This document shows, in pieces, positions 25,906 to 34,670 of a stretch of 39,517 nt of DNA. The position numbers and the translations under genes are program-made. How positions within the stretch are numbered: the stretch's first letter is position 1; each line of letters begins with the position of its first letter. This stretch comes from Demequina lutea (lineage in GTDB: Bacteria; Actinomycetota; Actinomycetes; Actinomycetales; Demequinaceae), in the NCBI GenBank assembly GCA_003246255.1, contig QKAX01000105.1, positions 1 to 39,517 of the forward strand, written 5' to 3'. The notes below the pieces were generated by a model, which saw nothing but the letters and a program-made list of their open reading frames with translations, had not been told where the DNA came from and did not search any database.

Positions 25906-25967
25906 CCCGCACTACAACCCGCGGGAACCGAGCGTCAGACCTCCGACTACTACTGGAGTAGAGAAAA

Positions 25968-26336
25968 ATGGCACGACTCGTAGGAGTCGATCTTCCGCGT
26001 GAGAAGCGCATGGAGATCGCCTTGACGTACATCTATGGCATCGGCCGCACCCGCGCCCAGCAGATCCTTGCTGAGACCGGCGTGTCGCCCGACCTTCGCG
26101 TGAAGGACGCCGACGACGACCAGCTGGTCACCCTGCGTGACTACATCGAGGCGAACTTCACCATTGAGGGTGACCTTCGCCGTGAGGTGGCCGCCGACAT
26201 TCGCCGCAAGGTCGAGATCGGTAACTACCAGGGTCTGCGTCACCGCAAGGGCATGCCCGTCCGCGGTCAGCGCACCAAGACCAACGCCCGCACTCGCAAG
26301 GGCCCCAAGAAGACCGTCGCCGGAAAGAAGAAGTAA
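25968..26336 (+). CDS. rpsM: 30S ribosomal protein S13
   Basis: 122 residues: [34 protein letters not shown] (helix-hairpin-helix) and the basic C-terminus [20 protein letters not shown] that contacts P-site tRNA. Part of 30S head and bridge B1. Normal length. Three bases before rpsK. Confidence 0.99.
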   Translation: MARLVGVDLPREKRMEIALTYIYGIGRTRAQQILAETGVSPDLRVKDADDDQLVTLRDYIEANFTIEGDLRREVAADIRRKVEIGNYQGLRHRKGMPVRGQRTKTNARTRKGPKKTVAGKKK

Positions 26337-26339
26337 GCC

Positions 26340-26729
26340 ATGGCCGCTCCCACGCGCAAGCCGCGCAAGAAGATCAAGAAGACCGTCGCCCACGGTCAGG
26401 CGCACATCCAGTCGACCTTCAACAACACCATCGTGTCCATCACGGACCCCTCGGGTGCTGTCGTGTCCTGGTCCTCGTCCGGTCAGGTGGGCTTCAAGGG
26501 TTCGCGCAAGTCGACGCCCTACGCCGCGCAGATGGCCGCCGAGGCCGCTGCCCGCAAGGCGCAGGACGCCGGCATGAGCAAGGTGGACGTGTTCGTGAAG
26601 GGCCCGGGCTCGGGTCGCGACACCGCCATCCGCTCGCTGACGGCCGCCGGCCTCGAGGTGACCTCCATCAAGGACGTCACCCCCCAGGCCCACAACGGCT
26701 GCCGCCCGCCCAAGCGTCGCCGCGGTTAG
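26340..26729 (+). CDS. rpsK: 30S ribosomal protein S11
   Basis: 129 residues; [19 protein letters not shown] and the C-terminal [17 protein letters not shown]. Platform protein of the 30S subunit contacting mRNA and rRNA. It is followed by 156 nt and rpoA; rpsD, which lies at this point in many bacteria, is absent. Confidence 0.99.
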   Translation: MAAPTRKPRKKIKKTVAHGQAHIQSTFNNTIVSITDPSGAVVSWSSSGQVGFKGSRKSTPYAAQMAAEAAARKAQDAGMSKVDVFVKGPGSGRDTAIRSLTAAGLEVTSIKDVTPQAHNGCRPPKRRRG

Positions 26730-26735
26730 TGGCTA

Positions 26736-26767
26736 GGCCGCCGCGCTCCGTGTGAGCCGCGGCGGCC
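26736..26767 (+). other. GC hairpin in the rpsK-rpoA gap
   Basis: 10-bp perfect stem GGCCGCCGCG (26736-26745) with CGCGGCGGCC (26758-26767), 12-nt loop, no proper U-tract. It may pause or process the transcript. A TTGACT at 26814-26819 downstream has no convincing -10 partner. Confidence 0.5.
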
Positions 26768-26885
26768 CGCCGCTTTCCCTCTCGCGCCTCGCGCGCGATC
26801 CCAAATTTCAGACGTTGACTCCCTCCGGAACGGACAGCCAGAGGGCTCGAGCATCAAATAGTGGGTGCTCGGAAAGGAAGAGAAA

Positions 26886-27875
26886 GTGCTGATCGCACAG
26901 CGTCCCACCCTGACCGAAAAGGTCATCTCGGACAACCGCTCGCAGTTCTCGCTCAAGCCGCTGGAGCCGGGCTTCGGCTATACGCTTGGCAACTCGCTGC
27001 GTCGGACCCTGCTTTCCTCGATCCCCGGAGCGGCCGTTACCAGCGTGCGCTTCGAGGGCGTCCTTCACGAGTTCACCACCATCGAGGGCGTGAAGGAGGA
27101 TGTCACCGAGATCCTCCTGAACCTCAAGACGCTGGTGGTCTCGTCGGAGCACGACGAGCCCGTCATCATGTACCTGCGCAAGTCCGGTGCTGGCGCCGTC
27201 ACGGCCGCCGACATCGCGCCGCCCGCCGGTGTGGAGATCCACAACCCGGACCTGCACATCGCGACGCTGAACTCGAAGGCGAAGTTCGAGGTCGAGCTGA
27301 CAGTTGAGCGCGGCCGTGGCTACGTGCCCGCCGCCCTCAACAAGTCGTACGACTCGGAGATCGGCCAGATCCCCGTCGACTCGATCTACTCGCCGGTCCT
27401 GAAGGTCACCTACAAGGTCGAGGCCACGCGCGTTGCGCAGCGCACCGACTTTGACGAGCTGATCCTGGACGTCGAGACCAAGTCCTCCATCTCGCCCCGC
27501 GACGCCGTCGCGTCGGCCGGCTCGACCCTGGTCGAGCTGTTCTCCCTCGCCCGCAGCCTCAACGAGGCTGCCGAGGGCATCGAGATCGGCCCGTCCGACA
27601 CGGACGAGGCTCTCGAGGAGGACTTCAACATGCCCATCGAGGACCTCAACCTGACGCAGCGTTCGTACAACTGCCTCAAGCGCGAGGGCATCCACACCGT
27701 GGGTGAGCTCACTGCGCGCTCCGAGACGGACCTCATGGACATCCGCAACTTCGGCCAGAAGTCGATCACCGAGGTGAAGGAGAAGCTCGTCGAGCTGGGC
27801 TTCACCCTCAAGGACGGCGGTCACGATTACGACCCGTCGGTCTCCGGTGTGTACTTCTCCGGCGGCGACGAGTAA
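26886..27875 (+). CDS. rpoA: RNA polymerase alpha subunit
   Basis: 329 residues from GTG at 26886 behind GGAAAGGAAG. N-terminal assembly domain ([20 protein letters not shown], dimer interface) and C-terminal domain with the helix-hairpin-helix ([19 protein letters not shown] and [16 protein letters not shown]) that binds UP elements and activators. Complete. An in-frame alternative start at 26865 exists but lacks a Shine-Dalgarno. Followed 18 nt later by rplQ. Confidence 0.99.
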   Translation: MLIAQRPTLTEKVISDNRSQFSLKPLEPGFGYTLGNSLRRTLLSSIPGAAVTSVRFEGVLHEFTTIEGVKEDVTEILLNLKTLVVSSEHDEPVIMYLRKSGAGAVTAADIAPPAGVEIHNPDLHIATLNSKAKFEVELTVERGRGYVPAALNKSYDSEIGQIPVDSIYSPVLKVTYKVEATRVAQRTDFDELILDVETKSSISPRDAVASAGSTLVELFSLARSLNEAAEGIEIGPSDTDEALEEDFNMPIEDLNLTQRSYNCLKREGIHTVGELTARSETDLMDIRNFGQKSITEVKEKLVELGFTLKDGGHDYDPSVSGVYFSGGDE

Positions 27876-27893
27876 CAAGGAGAAACACTCACC

Positions 27894-28430
27894 ATGCCTA
27901 CGCCCACTAAGGGTCCCCGCCTCGGAGGCGGCCCCGCCCACGAGCGCCACATCCTGGCGAACCTGTCGCAGTCGCTCTTTGAGCACGGCCGCATCACCAC
28001 CACCGAGACCAAGGCCAAGCGCCTTCGTCCCCACGCTGAGCGCCTGATCACGCTCGCCAAGCGTGGCGACCTGGCCTCGCGTCGTCGCGTGATGGGTGTC
28101 ATCTCGGACAAGGGCGTGGTGCACACGCTCTTCACCGAGATCGCCCCCGGCTTCGCCGAGCGCGACGGTGGCTACACCCGCATCACCAAGATTGGTCCGC
28201 GCAAGGGCGACAACGCTCCCATGGCCGTGATCGAGCTGGTGGAGTTCGGTGCTCCCGCCAAGAAGGCCGTCAAGGCCGAGGCTGAGAAGGCCACCAAGAA
28301 GGCTGCCGCCCCCAAGGCCGAGAAGGTCGAGGAGGCTCCCGCCGAGGAGGTCGTCGAGGTTGAGGAGACCGTCGAGGAGGCCCCCGAGGCCGCCGCTGAC
28401 GAGGCTCCCGCCGAGGGCGACGACAAGTAG
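27894..28430 (+). CDS. rplQ: 50S ribosomal protein L17 with acidic C-terminal tail
   Basis: 178 residues. The core, about 1-120, has [37 protein letters not shown] and the ELVEFG end. Residues ~121-178 are an Ala/Lys then Glu-rich tail ([14 protein letters not shown], then [14 protein letters not shown]), net acidic at the very end. Sits at the tunnel-exit side of the 50S subunit. Tails of this kind are common on actinobacterial L17, but the role is unknown. Confidence 0.98.
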   Translation: MPTPTKGPRLGGGPAHERHILANLSQSLFEHGRITTTETKAKRLRPHAERLITLAKRGDLASRRRVMGVISDKGVVHTLFTEIAPGFAERDGGYTRITKIGPRKGDNAPMAVIELVEFGAPAKKAVKAEAEKATKKAAAPKAEKVEEAPAEEVVEVEETVEEAPEAAADEAPAEGDDK

Positions 28431-28460
28431 TTAGCGCCTGCGCTCACAAGGCGGGTCCGC

Positions 28461-29369
28461 ATGACTGAGGTGACTCTCGAGTCCACCGAGGTGGTGCGGG
28501 CCCGCCTTGACTTTTCTTACGACGGCACCGCATTCAGCGGCTGGGCGGCTCAACCGGGCCTGCGCACGGTGCAGGACGAGCTTGAGGCCGCGCTGCGGCA
28601 GGTGGTGCGCCTGCCCGACGGCACGGGCCTTTCGGTGGCCGACGCGCGGGTCACCGTCGCGGGACGCACTGACGCGGGCGTCCACGCGCGGGGCCAGGTG
28701 GCCCACGTGGATATGCCCGGGGCCGCCTGGGAGCGGCTTCCGGGGCGCTCCGACCGCAGTCCCGCCGACGCCCTGCGCGCGCGCCTCACGGGCGTGCTCC
28801 CTGCCGACGTGGTGGTGCGGGCCGTCACGATCGCGCCGCCGGGCTTCGACGCCCGATTCTCTGCCTCTGAGCGCCGCTACGCGTACCGCCTGTGCGATTC
28901 CCCAGAGCTGCGAGACCCCCTCACCCGCGGACACGTCGTGTGGCACGACAAGCCGCTGGATACTGAAGCGCTTGCCGCAGCATCGGCCACGCTGACCGGG
29001 CTGCGCGACTTCGCGGCGTTCTGCAAGGCGCGCGAGGGTGCGACCACTATCCGTGACCTCGTGGAGTTCTCGTGGGCGCGGCCGGTCGACGGGCCCGATG
29101 CCGGGCTCGTGGTGGCCACTGTGCGCGCCGATGCGTTCTGCCACTCCATGGTGCGCGGCCTCGTGGGCGCCGTGCTGGCCGTGGGGGAGGGGCGCAGGGA
29201 CATCGACTGGCTCTCGGCCATCGCGGGAGGGTCGGAGAGGTCGCAGGCCATCGCGGTGGCGCCTGCGCACGGACTCACCCTCGAGCACGTGAGCTACCCG
29301 GCCGATGATGAGCTCGCGGCCCGCGCCGACGCCACCCGCGCCCGGCGCACGCGCGACGAGCTGGCGTAG
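28461..29369 (+). CDS. truA: tRNA pseudouridine(38-40) synthase
   Basis: 302 residues. Converts uridines 38-40 of tRNA anticodon stems to pseudouridine. Catalytic Asp71 lies in AGRTDAGVHARGQVAHVD; ATVRADAFCHSMVRGLVGAV is the second family signature. A little longer than E. coli TruA because of insertions in the N-terminal half. Follows rplQ by 30 nt, the usual actinobacterial arrangement, so probably the last gene of the alpha-operon transcript. Confidence 0.97.
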   Translation: MTEVTLESTEVVRARLDFSYDGTAFSGWAAQPGLRTVQDELEAALRQVVRLPDGTGLSVADARVTVAGRTDAGVHARGQVAHVDMPGAAWERLPGRSDRSPADALRARLTGVLPADVVVRAVTIAPPGFDARFSASERRYAYRLCDSPELRDPLTRGHVVWHDKPLDTEALAAASATLTGLRDFAAFCKAREGATTIRDLVEFSWARPVDGPDAGLVVATVRADAFCHSMVRGLVGAVLAVGEGRRDIDWLSAIAGGSERSQAIAVAPAHGLTLEHVSYPADDELAARADATRARRTRDELA

Positions 29370-29428
29370 CCTTGGACCGACCGGCACCGGACGGGCCGCT
29401 ACCACGTCGGAACCGGCGTCGGCTGGAA

Positions 29429-29458
29429 TTGACCACGCGCGGCGCGTCCCGGTAGACT
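29429..29458 (+). promoter_or_regulatory. rplM-rpsI promoter
   Basis: TTGACC (29429-29434), 18-nt spacer, TAGACT (29453-29458). It predicts a ~115-nt leader before rplM. Confidence 0.7.
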
Positions 29459-29534
29459 TGCCGGTCGTTGTGCGTTCCCTGTGGACTGGTGTGATCCCAC
29501 TCGCCGCCGCTGGACCCGCCGACCGAAACTTCGT

Positions 29535-29548
29535 GGTGCTTCGGCACC
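29535..29548 (+). other. UUCG hairpin in the rplM leader
   Basis: GGTGC-TTCG-GCACC: 5-bp stem closed by a C(UUCG)G tetraloop, 31 nt before the GTG start. A possible part of an L13-type autoregulatory leader. Confidence 0.45.
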
Positions 29549-29578
29549 GCATACCGACTCTGAGTAGAAGGCTTTACA

Positions 29579-30022
29579 GTGCGTACGTATTCTCCCAAGC
29601 CGGGTGACGCTGCCAAGAACTGGTACGTCATCGACGCTACTGATGTGGTCCTCGGTCGTCTGGCCTCCCAGGCTGCTGTGCTGCTTCGTGGCAAGCACAA
29701 GGCGACCTTTGCCCCCCACATCGACAATGGCGACTTCGTCATCGTGATCAACGCCGAGAAGGTGGCGCTCACGGGCAAGAAGCTCACCGACAAGATGGTC
29801 TACCGCCACTCGGGCTACCCGGGCGGCCTCAAGACCAAGGCGATCGGCGAGCTGCTCGAGACGTTCCCCACGCGCGTCATCGAGAACGCCGTCAAGGGCA
29901 TGCTGCCCAAGAACAAGCTGGCCGGCGCCCAGCTGTCCAAGCTCAAGGTGTACGCGGGTCCTGAGCACCCGCACGCCGCCCAGCAGCCCAAGCCCTTCGA
30001 GATCACCCAGGTCGCGCAGTAA
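29579..30022 (+). CDS. rplM: 50S ribosomal protein L13
   Basis: 147 residues from GTG at 29579, with AGTAGAAGG upstream. [39 protein letters not shown] and [13 protein letters not shown] are L13 signatures. Early 50S assembly protein. Forms the standard rplM-rpsI operon with its own promoter and a ~115-nt leader containing a UUCG hairpin. Confidence 0.98.
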   Translation: MRTYSPKPGDAAKNWYVIDATDVVLGRLASQAAVLLRGKHKATFAPHIDNGDFVIVINAEKVALTGKKLTDKMVYRHSGYPGGLKTKAIGELLETFPTRVIENAVKGMLPKNKLAGAQLSKLKVYAGPEHPHAAQQPKPFEITQVAQ

Positions 30023-30047
30023 GCGCGCCGCACAAGGATTGAACGAC

Positions 30048-30533
30048 ATGACTGACGTCACCGCTGAGATCGAGAACGACACCGACACCCCCACGGAGTA
30101 CACCTCCGAGACCGCGCCCGTGCGCGGCAAGGGCGTCTCCGAGATTGCCCCCGGCGCCGGCCTCGGCCGCCGCAAGGAGGCTGTTGCCCGTGTACGCCTG
30201 GTGCCCGGCACCGGCAAGTGGACCATCAACGGTCGCGAGCTCGAGGACTACTTCCCCAACAAGGTGCACCAGCAGCTCGTGAACTCGCCGTTCGCGCTCC
30301 TGGACATCGAGGAGAAGTTCGACGTGCACGCCCGCATCGCGGGTGGCGGCCCCTCGGGCCAGGCCGGTGCGCTGCGCCTGGGCGTTGCCCGCGCGCTGAA
30401 CGCGATCGACCTCGAGCACAACCGTGCCGCCCTCAAGAAGGCCGGCTTCCTCACGCGCGACCCGCGCGTCGTCGAGCGCAAGAAGGCAGGTCTCAAGAAG
30501 GCCCGCCGCGCTCCTCAGTACTCGAAGCGTTAA
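30048..30533 (+). CDS. rpsI: 30S ribosomal protein S9
   Basis: 161 residues from ATG at 30048 (TTG at 30039 is in frame but less likely). An acidic ~30-residue N-terminal lead precedes the core, [19 protein letters not shown] to the basic C-terminal RRAPQYSKR, whose end touches P-site tRNA. The lead is common in actinobacterial S9. 15 nt before glmM. Confidence 0.98.
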   Translation: MTDVTAEIENDTDTPTEYTSETAPVRGKGVSEIAPGAGLGRRKEAVARVRLVPGTGKWTINGRELEDYFPNKVHQQLVNSPFALLDIEEKFDVHARIAGGGPSGQAGALRLGVARALNAIDLEHNRAALKKAGFLTRDPRVVERKKAGLKKARRAPQYSKR

Positions 30534-30548
30534 TCGGGTACGGCGCGC

Positions 30549-31910
30549 GTGGCGCGACTGTTCGGCACGGACGGTGTCCGTGGACTTGCGAATCGAGACA
30601 TCACGGCCGAGCTTGCGCTCGACCTTGCTGTCGCGGCCACGCGAGTGCTCGTCGAAAGCGGCGAGATGTCCGGACACCGCCCGCGCGCCGTCCTCGGACG
30701 CGACACACGCCTGTCGGGTCAGTTCCTGTCGTCAGCAGTGGCGGCGGGACTGGCCTCGGCAGGCGTCGATGTTCTTGATGCCGGCGTGGTCCCCACGCCG
30801 GCTGTCGCATATCTGACGGGATCCACTGGCGCCGATTTTGGCGTGGTGATCTCCGCCTCCCACAACGCGATGCCCGACAACGGCATCAAGTTCTTTGCAC
30901 GCGGCGGCCACAAGTTGCCCGACGCTGTGGAGGACGCGATCGAGGCAAGCATCGGCGCCACGTGGGACCGTCCGGTGGGCGCCGCCGTGGGCGAGATTGT
31001 CGATTCCCGCGAGCTGGCAAAGGACTACCTGGCTCACCTTGAGTCAGCAGTCGAGGACTTCGCTGGCCGCCCCGCGCCGCTCACGGGACTCACGGTCATT
31101 GCCGACGGCGCCCACGGTGCCGCATCCGAGATTGGCCCGGCCGCTCTCGAGGCCGCCGGTGCCAAGGTGATCCGCCTGCACTGCGAGCCTGACCTTCGCA
31201 ACATCAATGCCGACGCCGGGTCCACTCACATGGAGGCCCTGCAGGAGGCGGTGGTCAGCCTGGGCGCCGACCTAGGTGTCGCGTACGACGGCGACGCGGA
31301 CCGCTGCCTCGCGGTGGACGGCACCGGCCAGCTCATCAACGGTGACCACATCATGGGTCTTCTCGCCGTGGCCATGCGCGACAACGGCTCGCTGTATCAC
31401 GACACGCTCGTGGCGACGGTGATGTCAAACCTGGGACTGCATCACGCGATGCGCGACGAGGGCATCGACATCGTGGAGACCGCGGTGGGCGACCGCTACG
31501 TGCTCGAGGCCATGCGCGAGGCCGGCTTCACCCTCGGCGGCGAGCAGTCGGGACACATCATTGCGTCTCGGTACGCGACCACCGGCGACGGCGTGCTGAC
31601 GTCTCTGATGCTCGGCGCCCTCGCCGCGGGCGAGCGCACTGTGGGCGAAATGGTGGCCGGCATCGAGACGTTGCCGCAGGTGCTCATCAATGTGGGCGGA
31701 GTGGACCGCACGCGCGTGCACACGGACCCCGCGCTTGCCAAGGCGCTCGACGTGGCCCGCGCCGATCTGGGTGACTCCGGCCGCGTGCTCTTGCGAGCAT
31801 CGGGCACCGAACCGCTTATTCGCGTCATGGTGGAAGCGGGCACGCTGGAGGACGCCCGCACCCATGCTGAGGCGCTCGCGAGCGTGGTCGCGGAACGCCT
31901 GTCACTCTAA
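30549..31910 (+). CDS. glmM: Phosphoglucosamine mutase
   Basis: 453 residues from GTG at 30549. Converts glucosamine-6-P to glucosamine-1-P for UDP-GlcNAc and peptidoglycan. Active-site phosphoserine Ser104 in VISASHNAMPDNG, metal loop AYDGDADRCLAVDG, sugar-binding GGEQSGHII and phosphate loop RASGTEPLIRVM all present. Standard place after rpsI. Works with GlmS, encoded 2.8 kb downstream in its own transcript. Confidence 0.98.
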   Translation: MARLFGTDGVRGLANRDITAELALDLAVAATRVLVESGEMSGHRPRAVLGRDTRLSGQFLSSAVAAGLASAGVDVLDAGVVPTPAVAYLTGSTGADFGVVISASHNAMPDNGIKFFARGGHKLPDAVEDAIEASIGATWDRPVGAAVGEIVDSRELAKDYLAHLESAVEDFAGRPAPLTGLTVIADGAHGAASEIGPAALEAAGAKVIRLHCEPDLRNINADAGSTHMEALQEAVVSLGADLGVAYDGDADRCLAVDGTGQLINGDHIMGLLAVAMRDNGSLYHDTLVATVMSNLGLHHAMRDEGIDIVETAVGDRYVLEAMREAGFTLGGEQSGHIIASRYATTGDGVLTSLMLGALAAGERTVGEMVAGIETLPQVLINVGGVDRTRVHTDPALAKALDVARADLGDSGRVLLRASGTEPLIRVMVEAGTLEDARTHAEALASVVAERLSL

Positions 31911-31997
31911 AGGTTCCCGCGGTGCGGACCTTCCGCTGAACGCGAATCAGGGGGTCACCCCATCGCGCGGTGCAGCAGGCCCTGACAGACTGTCCGC

Positions 31998-32741
31998 GTG
32001 AATGACGTTTGGGACTGGATCCTCCACATCTCTGGCAATCTGGAGACGGGCCTCCTGAACCTCGTCGACTCGTGGTGGATCTACCCCGGCATCTGGGCCT
32101 TTGCGCTCACGGATGCCGTGATCCCGGTGGTCCCCTCGGAGTCGGTCGTGATCCTCGTCTCCACCACCTCTCAGCAGGTGGGTCAGCCGCTGCTGCCGCT
32201 CATCTTTGTCGCCGCGGCGTTGGGAGCCTGGTGCGGCGACCAGATCGCCTATCTGATCGGCAACAAGGTCGACGTCCGCAACCTGCGCGTGTTCCGCCGA
32301 CCGCGGGTGCTGGCCGCGCTCGACTGGGCGGAGCACGCCCTCGAGCGCCGCGGCACGCTCTACATCATCGCTGGACGTTTCATCCCCATGGGGCGCCTCG
32401 CCGTCAACCTCTCCGCCGGCGCCCTGCGCTATCCGCATCGGCGGTTCATGGGCGTCGCCGCGATTGCCGCCGCGGTGTGGGCGAGCTGGTCCATCCTCAT
32501 CGGCACGGTCGCGTCGAGCCTCTTTGGCCACGACGCAAACCCGCTGCTGCCAGTGGTGGTGGGAGTGGTGGGTGGAGTGGTGATGGGCCTCGCAGTTGAC
32601 CGCGTGCTGCGCCTGTTTGGCCTGTCAGCGCCGGAGCTGCCCGACCTCGCCGACGAGATCGAGCACCGCGTGGAGGAGGAGCACCACCGCGCCGCTCCCA
32701 TCGAGAGCGGCGCCACCTCGCCTGAGGACGACAGGACATGA
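31998..32741 (+). CDS. DedA-family (SNARE-associated/VTT) membrane protein
   Basis: 247 residues from GTG at 31998. DedA proteins are membrane proteins linked to lipid carrier flipping and envelope stress. Seen: VIPVVPSESVVIL near the N-terminus, GAWCGDQIAYLIG, the family segment AGRFIPMGRLAVNLSAGALRY split by a basic turn, several membrane helices and an acidic His/Glu tail. The start is preceded by CAGACT 6 nt upstream and no Shine-Dalgarno, so the message may be leaderless. ATGA overlap with the next gene suggests coupling to the methyltransferase. Confidence 0.88.
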   Translation: MNDVWDWILHISGNLETGLLNLVDSWWIYPGIWAFALTDAVIPVVPSESVVILVSTTSQQVGQPLLPLIFVAAALGAWCGDQIAYLIGNKVDVRNLRVFRRPRVLAALDWAEHALERRGTLYIIAGRFIPMGRLAVNLSAGALRYPHRRFMGVAAIAAAVWASWSILIGTVASSLFGHDANPLLPVVVGVVGGVVMGLAVDRVLRLFGLSAPELPDLADEIEHRVEEEHHRAAPIESGATSPEDDRT

Positions 32742-33634
32742 ACGGGCAGCAGGTTCCGGCGTCTGTGGATGGCGTGCACGTCAGTTGGGGAGAGGCCGCT
32801 GCGGCAAACCTGGCCAACTGGGAGGACAGGGCGGCGCTGCACGTGGAGGCATACAACCTCGCGGCGCTGCGAGAGGATCCTCGGCATCTCAGCAGCGTGG
32901 TCGCCGAGGATCTGCCGGTGCTCCACCGCTTTGTGCCCGGTGGCACGCTGGCCGGACTCGACGTCTGCCACCTGCAGTGCCACATCGGCACCGACACCGT
33001 GTCGCTCGCCCGCGCGGGTGGCCGCCTGGTGGGAGTTGACTTCTCGCCCACAGCGCTCGGCGCCGCGCGAGAGCTCAGCGCGGAACTGGGGCTCGCGGCC
33101 GATTTTGTGGAGACGGACGTGCTCCGCGCAAAGGAGGCAGTCGACTCCGCACTGGGCCGCGACGCGCGCTTCGATGTGGTGTACACGAGCATCGGCACCG
33201 TGACCTGGCTCAACGACCTCGACACGTGGGCGGAGCAGGTTGCGGGGCTCCTGACTCCGGGCGGGGTGTTCTACTTCCGCGACGGCCACCCGATTCTCTA
33301 CGCGTTGGACGAGCACCGCGAGGAGCTGGTGCTGGGGTATCGCTACTTTGGCGACGGATCCGCGTTGCAATGGGACGACGAGGGCACCTACGCGGGCGAC
33401 GGCACTGTGTCGCACACGCGCACGTATGAGTGGCCGCACCCGGTCTCGGAGCTGGTGATGGCGCTGCTGAATGCCGGGCTCGAGCTCATCTTTATGGATG
33501 AGGGGCGCTCCCTGCCGTGGAAGTTCAGCGAGCTCATGGAGGTGGACGGCGACAGCTACGCGCTTCCCGAGCCGCTTGGGTCTCGCGTGCCTCTCACGGT
33601 GACGCTCGTCGCGCGCAAGCCGCTCGACGCGTAG
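32738..33634 (+). CDS. Class I SAM-dependent methyltransferase
   Basis: 298 residues. SAM-binding motif I at residues 75-87 (DVCHLQCHIGTDT) followed by acidic Asp101 in LVGVDFSPTAL; motif IV-like DVVYTSIGTVTWLND and GGVFYFRDGHP downstream. Substrate unknown. Overlaps the DedA stop by four bases (ATGA), so the two form a translationally coupled pair. The C-terminal third (residues ~200-298) is a likely substrate-recognition region. No metal-binding or radical-SAM motif. Confidence 0.88.
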   Translation: MNGQQVPASVDGVHVSWGEAAAANLANWEDRAALHVEAYNLAALREDPRHLSSVVAEDLPVLHRFVPGGTLAGLDVCHLQCHIGTDTVSLARAGGRLVGVDFSPTALGAARELSAELGLAADFVETDVLRAKEAVDSALGRDARFDVVYTSIGTVTWLNDLDTWAEQVAGLLTPGGVFYFRDGHPILYALDEHREELVLGYRYFGDGSALQWDDEGTYAGDGTVSHTRTYEWPHPVSELVMALLNAGLELIFMDEGRSLPWKFSELMEVDGDSYALPEPLGSRVPLTVTLVARKPLDA

Positions 33635-33637
33635 CGC

Positions 33638-34591
33638 TCACAGCTTGCGCATCTGGATGGATTGGATGGCGTGATCCGGTCCCTTGCGCAGGATGATCGT
33701 GGCCCGCGAGCGGGTGGGAGCGATGTTGCGCTCGAGGTTCACGGCGTTGATCGAGTCCCAGATTGACGACGCGCGCTCAGTGGCCTCGGCATCGGTGAGG
33801 TGCGCGTAGTTCTTGAAGTAGCTGTCCTCGCGGGAGAACGCGGTGCCGCGCAGCGACAGGAAGCGATCGATGTACCAGCGCCGCACGTCCTGCGGCTCCG
33901 CATCGACGTAGATCGACACGTCGAAGTAATCGGACACCGCCAGCGCGCGGGAGTCCTTGGTGCGCACGGCGGCGGGTTGTAGCACGTTGAGGCCCTCGAC
34001 GATCAGGATGTCGGGCTTGTGCACGGTGGCAACGGCTCCGGGCACGATGTCGTAGGTCACGTGCGAGTACACCGGCGCGTGGACCTCGGACGCACCCGAC
34101 TTCACTGCCGCCACAAACTCGCGGAGTGCGCGGCGGTCGTACGACTCGGGGAAGCCCTTTCGCTGCATGAGGCCGCGCTCGGCAAGCACTGCGTTGGGTA
34201 GCAAGAAGCCGTCGGTCGTGATGAGCTCGACGCGGGGCGACGAGGGCCAGCGGGCAAGCATTTCCCGTAGCACGCGTGCCGTGGTGGACTTGCCCACCGC
34301 CACCGAGCCGGCAATGCCGATGACGAACGGCGTGCGGGAGGCCACCTCTCCCAGGAACTCGCTCGTGGCGGTGTGGAGTCCACCGATCGCGTCCGAGTAC
34401 AACGTCAGGAGGCGCGACAGGGGGCGATACACCTGGTCGACCTCGCTCAGCTCGATCGGGTCGCCGAGCCCTCGCACGCGGCGCACGTCGCCTGCTGTCA
34501 ACGGCAGCGGGGTGGTGTCGGACAGCGCCGACCACTGCTCCCGGCTGAACGACACGAAGGGCGTCATCGCGTCGTTGTCGGTTCCGTTCAC
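33638..34591 (-). CDS. coaA: Pantothenate kinase, type I
   Basis: 317 residues from GTG at 34591. Phosphorylates pantothenate, the first step of CoA synthesis. P-loop GSVAVGKST (residues 95-103), then [39 protein letters not shown] and EGLNVLQPA, all typical of bacterial type I CoaA. Start choice: ATG at 34567 is the alternative; a CACAAT 6 nt before 34591 could be a -10 box of a leaderless transcript. Divergent from glmS; convergent with the methyltransferase gene (3-nt gap). Confidence 0.95.
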   Translation of the reverse strand: MNGTDNDAMTPFVSFSREQWSALSDTTPLPLTAGDVRRVRGLGDPIELSEVDQVYRPLSRLLTLYSDAIGGLHTATSEFLGEVASRTPFVIGIAGSVAVGKSTTARVLREMLARWPSSPRVELITTDGFLLPNAVLAERGLMQRKGFPESYDRRALREFVAAVKSGASEVHAPVYSHVTYDIVPGAVATVHKPDILIVEGLNVLQPAAVRTKDSRALAVSDYFDVSIYVDAEPQDVRRWYIDRFLSLRGTAFSREDSYFKNYAHLTDAEATERASSIWDSINAVNLERNIAPTRSRATIILRKGPDHAIQSIQMRKL

Positions 34592-34657
34592 CGCTCCATT
34601 GTGGCGCATGCGCGGGCCGCGACCGACGCGCCGCGACAGTCGCAGGCATTCGCAACC

Positions 34658-34663
34658 TAGACT
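34658..34663 (+). promoter_or_regulatory. -10 element of a leaderless glmS transcript
   Basis: TAGACT, ending 7 nt before the glmS ATG, with no Shine-Dalgarno between. This places transcription start at or next to the A of ATG. Confidence 0.6.
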
Positions 34664-34670
34664 GTCTGCC

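Noticed and set aside
26730-26885. A short or broken rpsD between rpsK and rpoA
   Set aside because: Only 156 nt are available and no S4-like residues can be read in any frame.
34592-34670. glmS ribozyme in the glmS upstream region
   Set aside because: Only 7 nt lie between the -10 box and the ATG, so no leader RNA exists; the region is also shared with divergent coaA.
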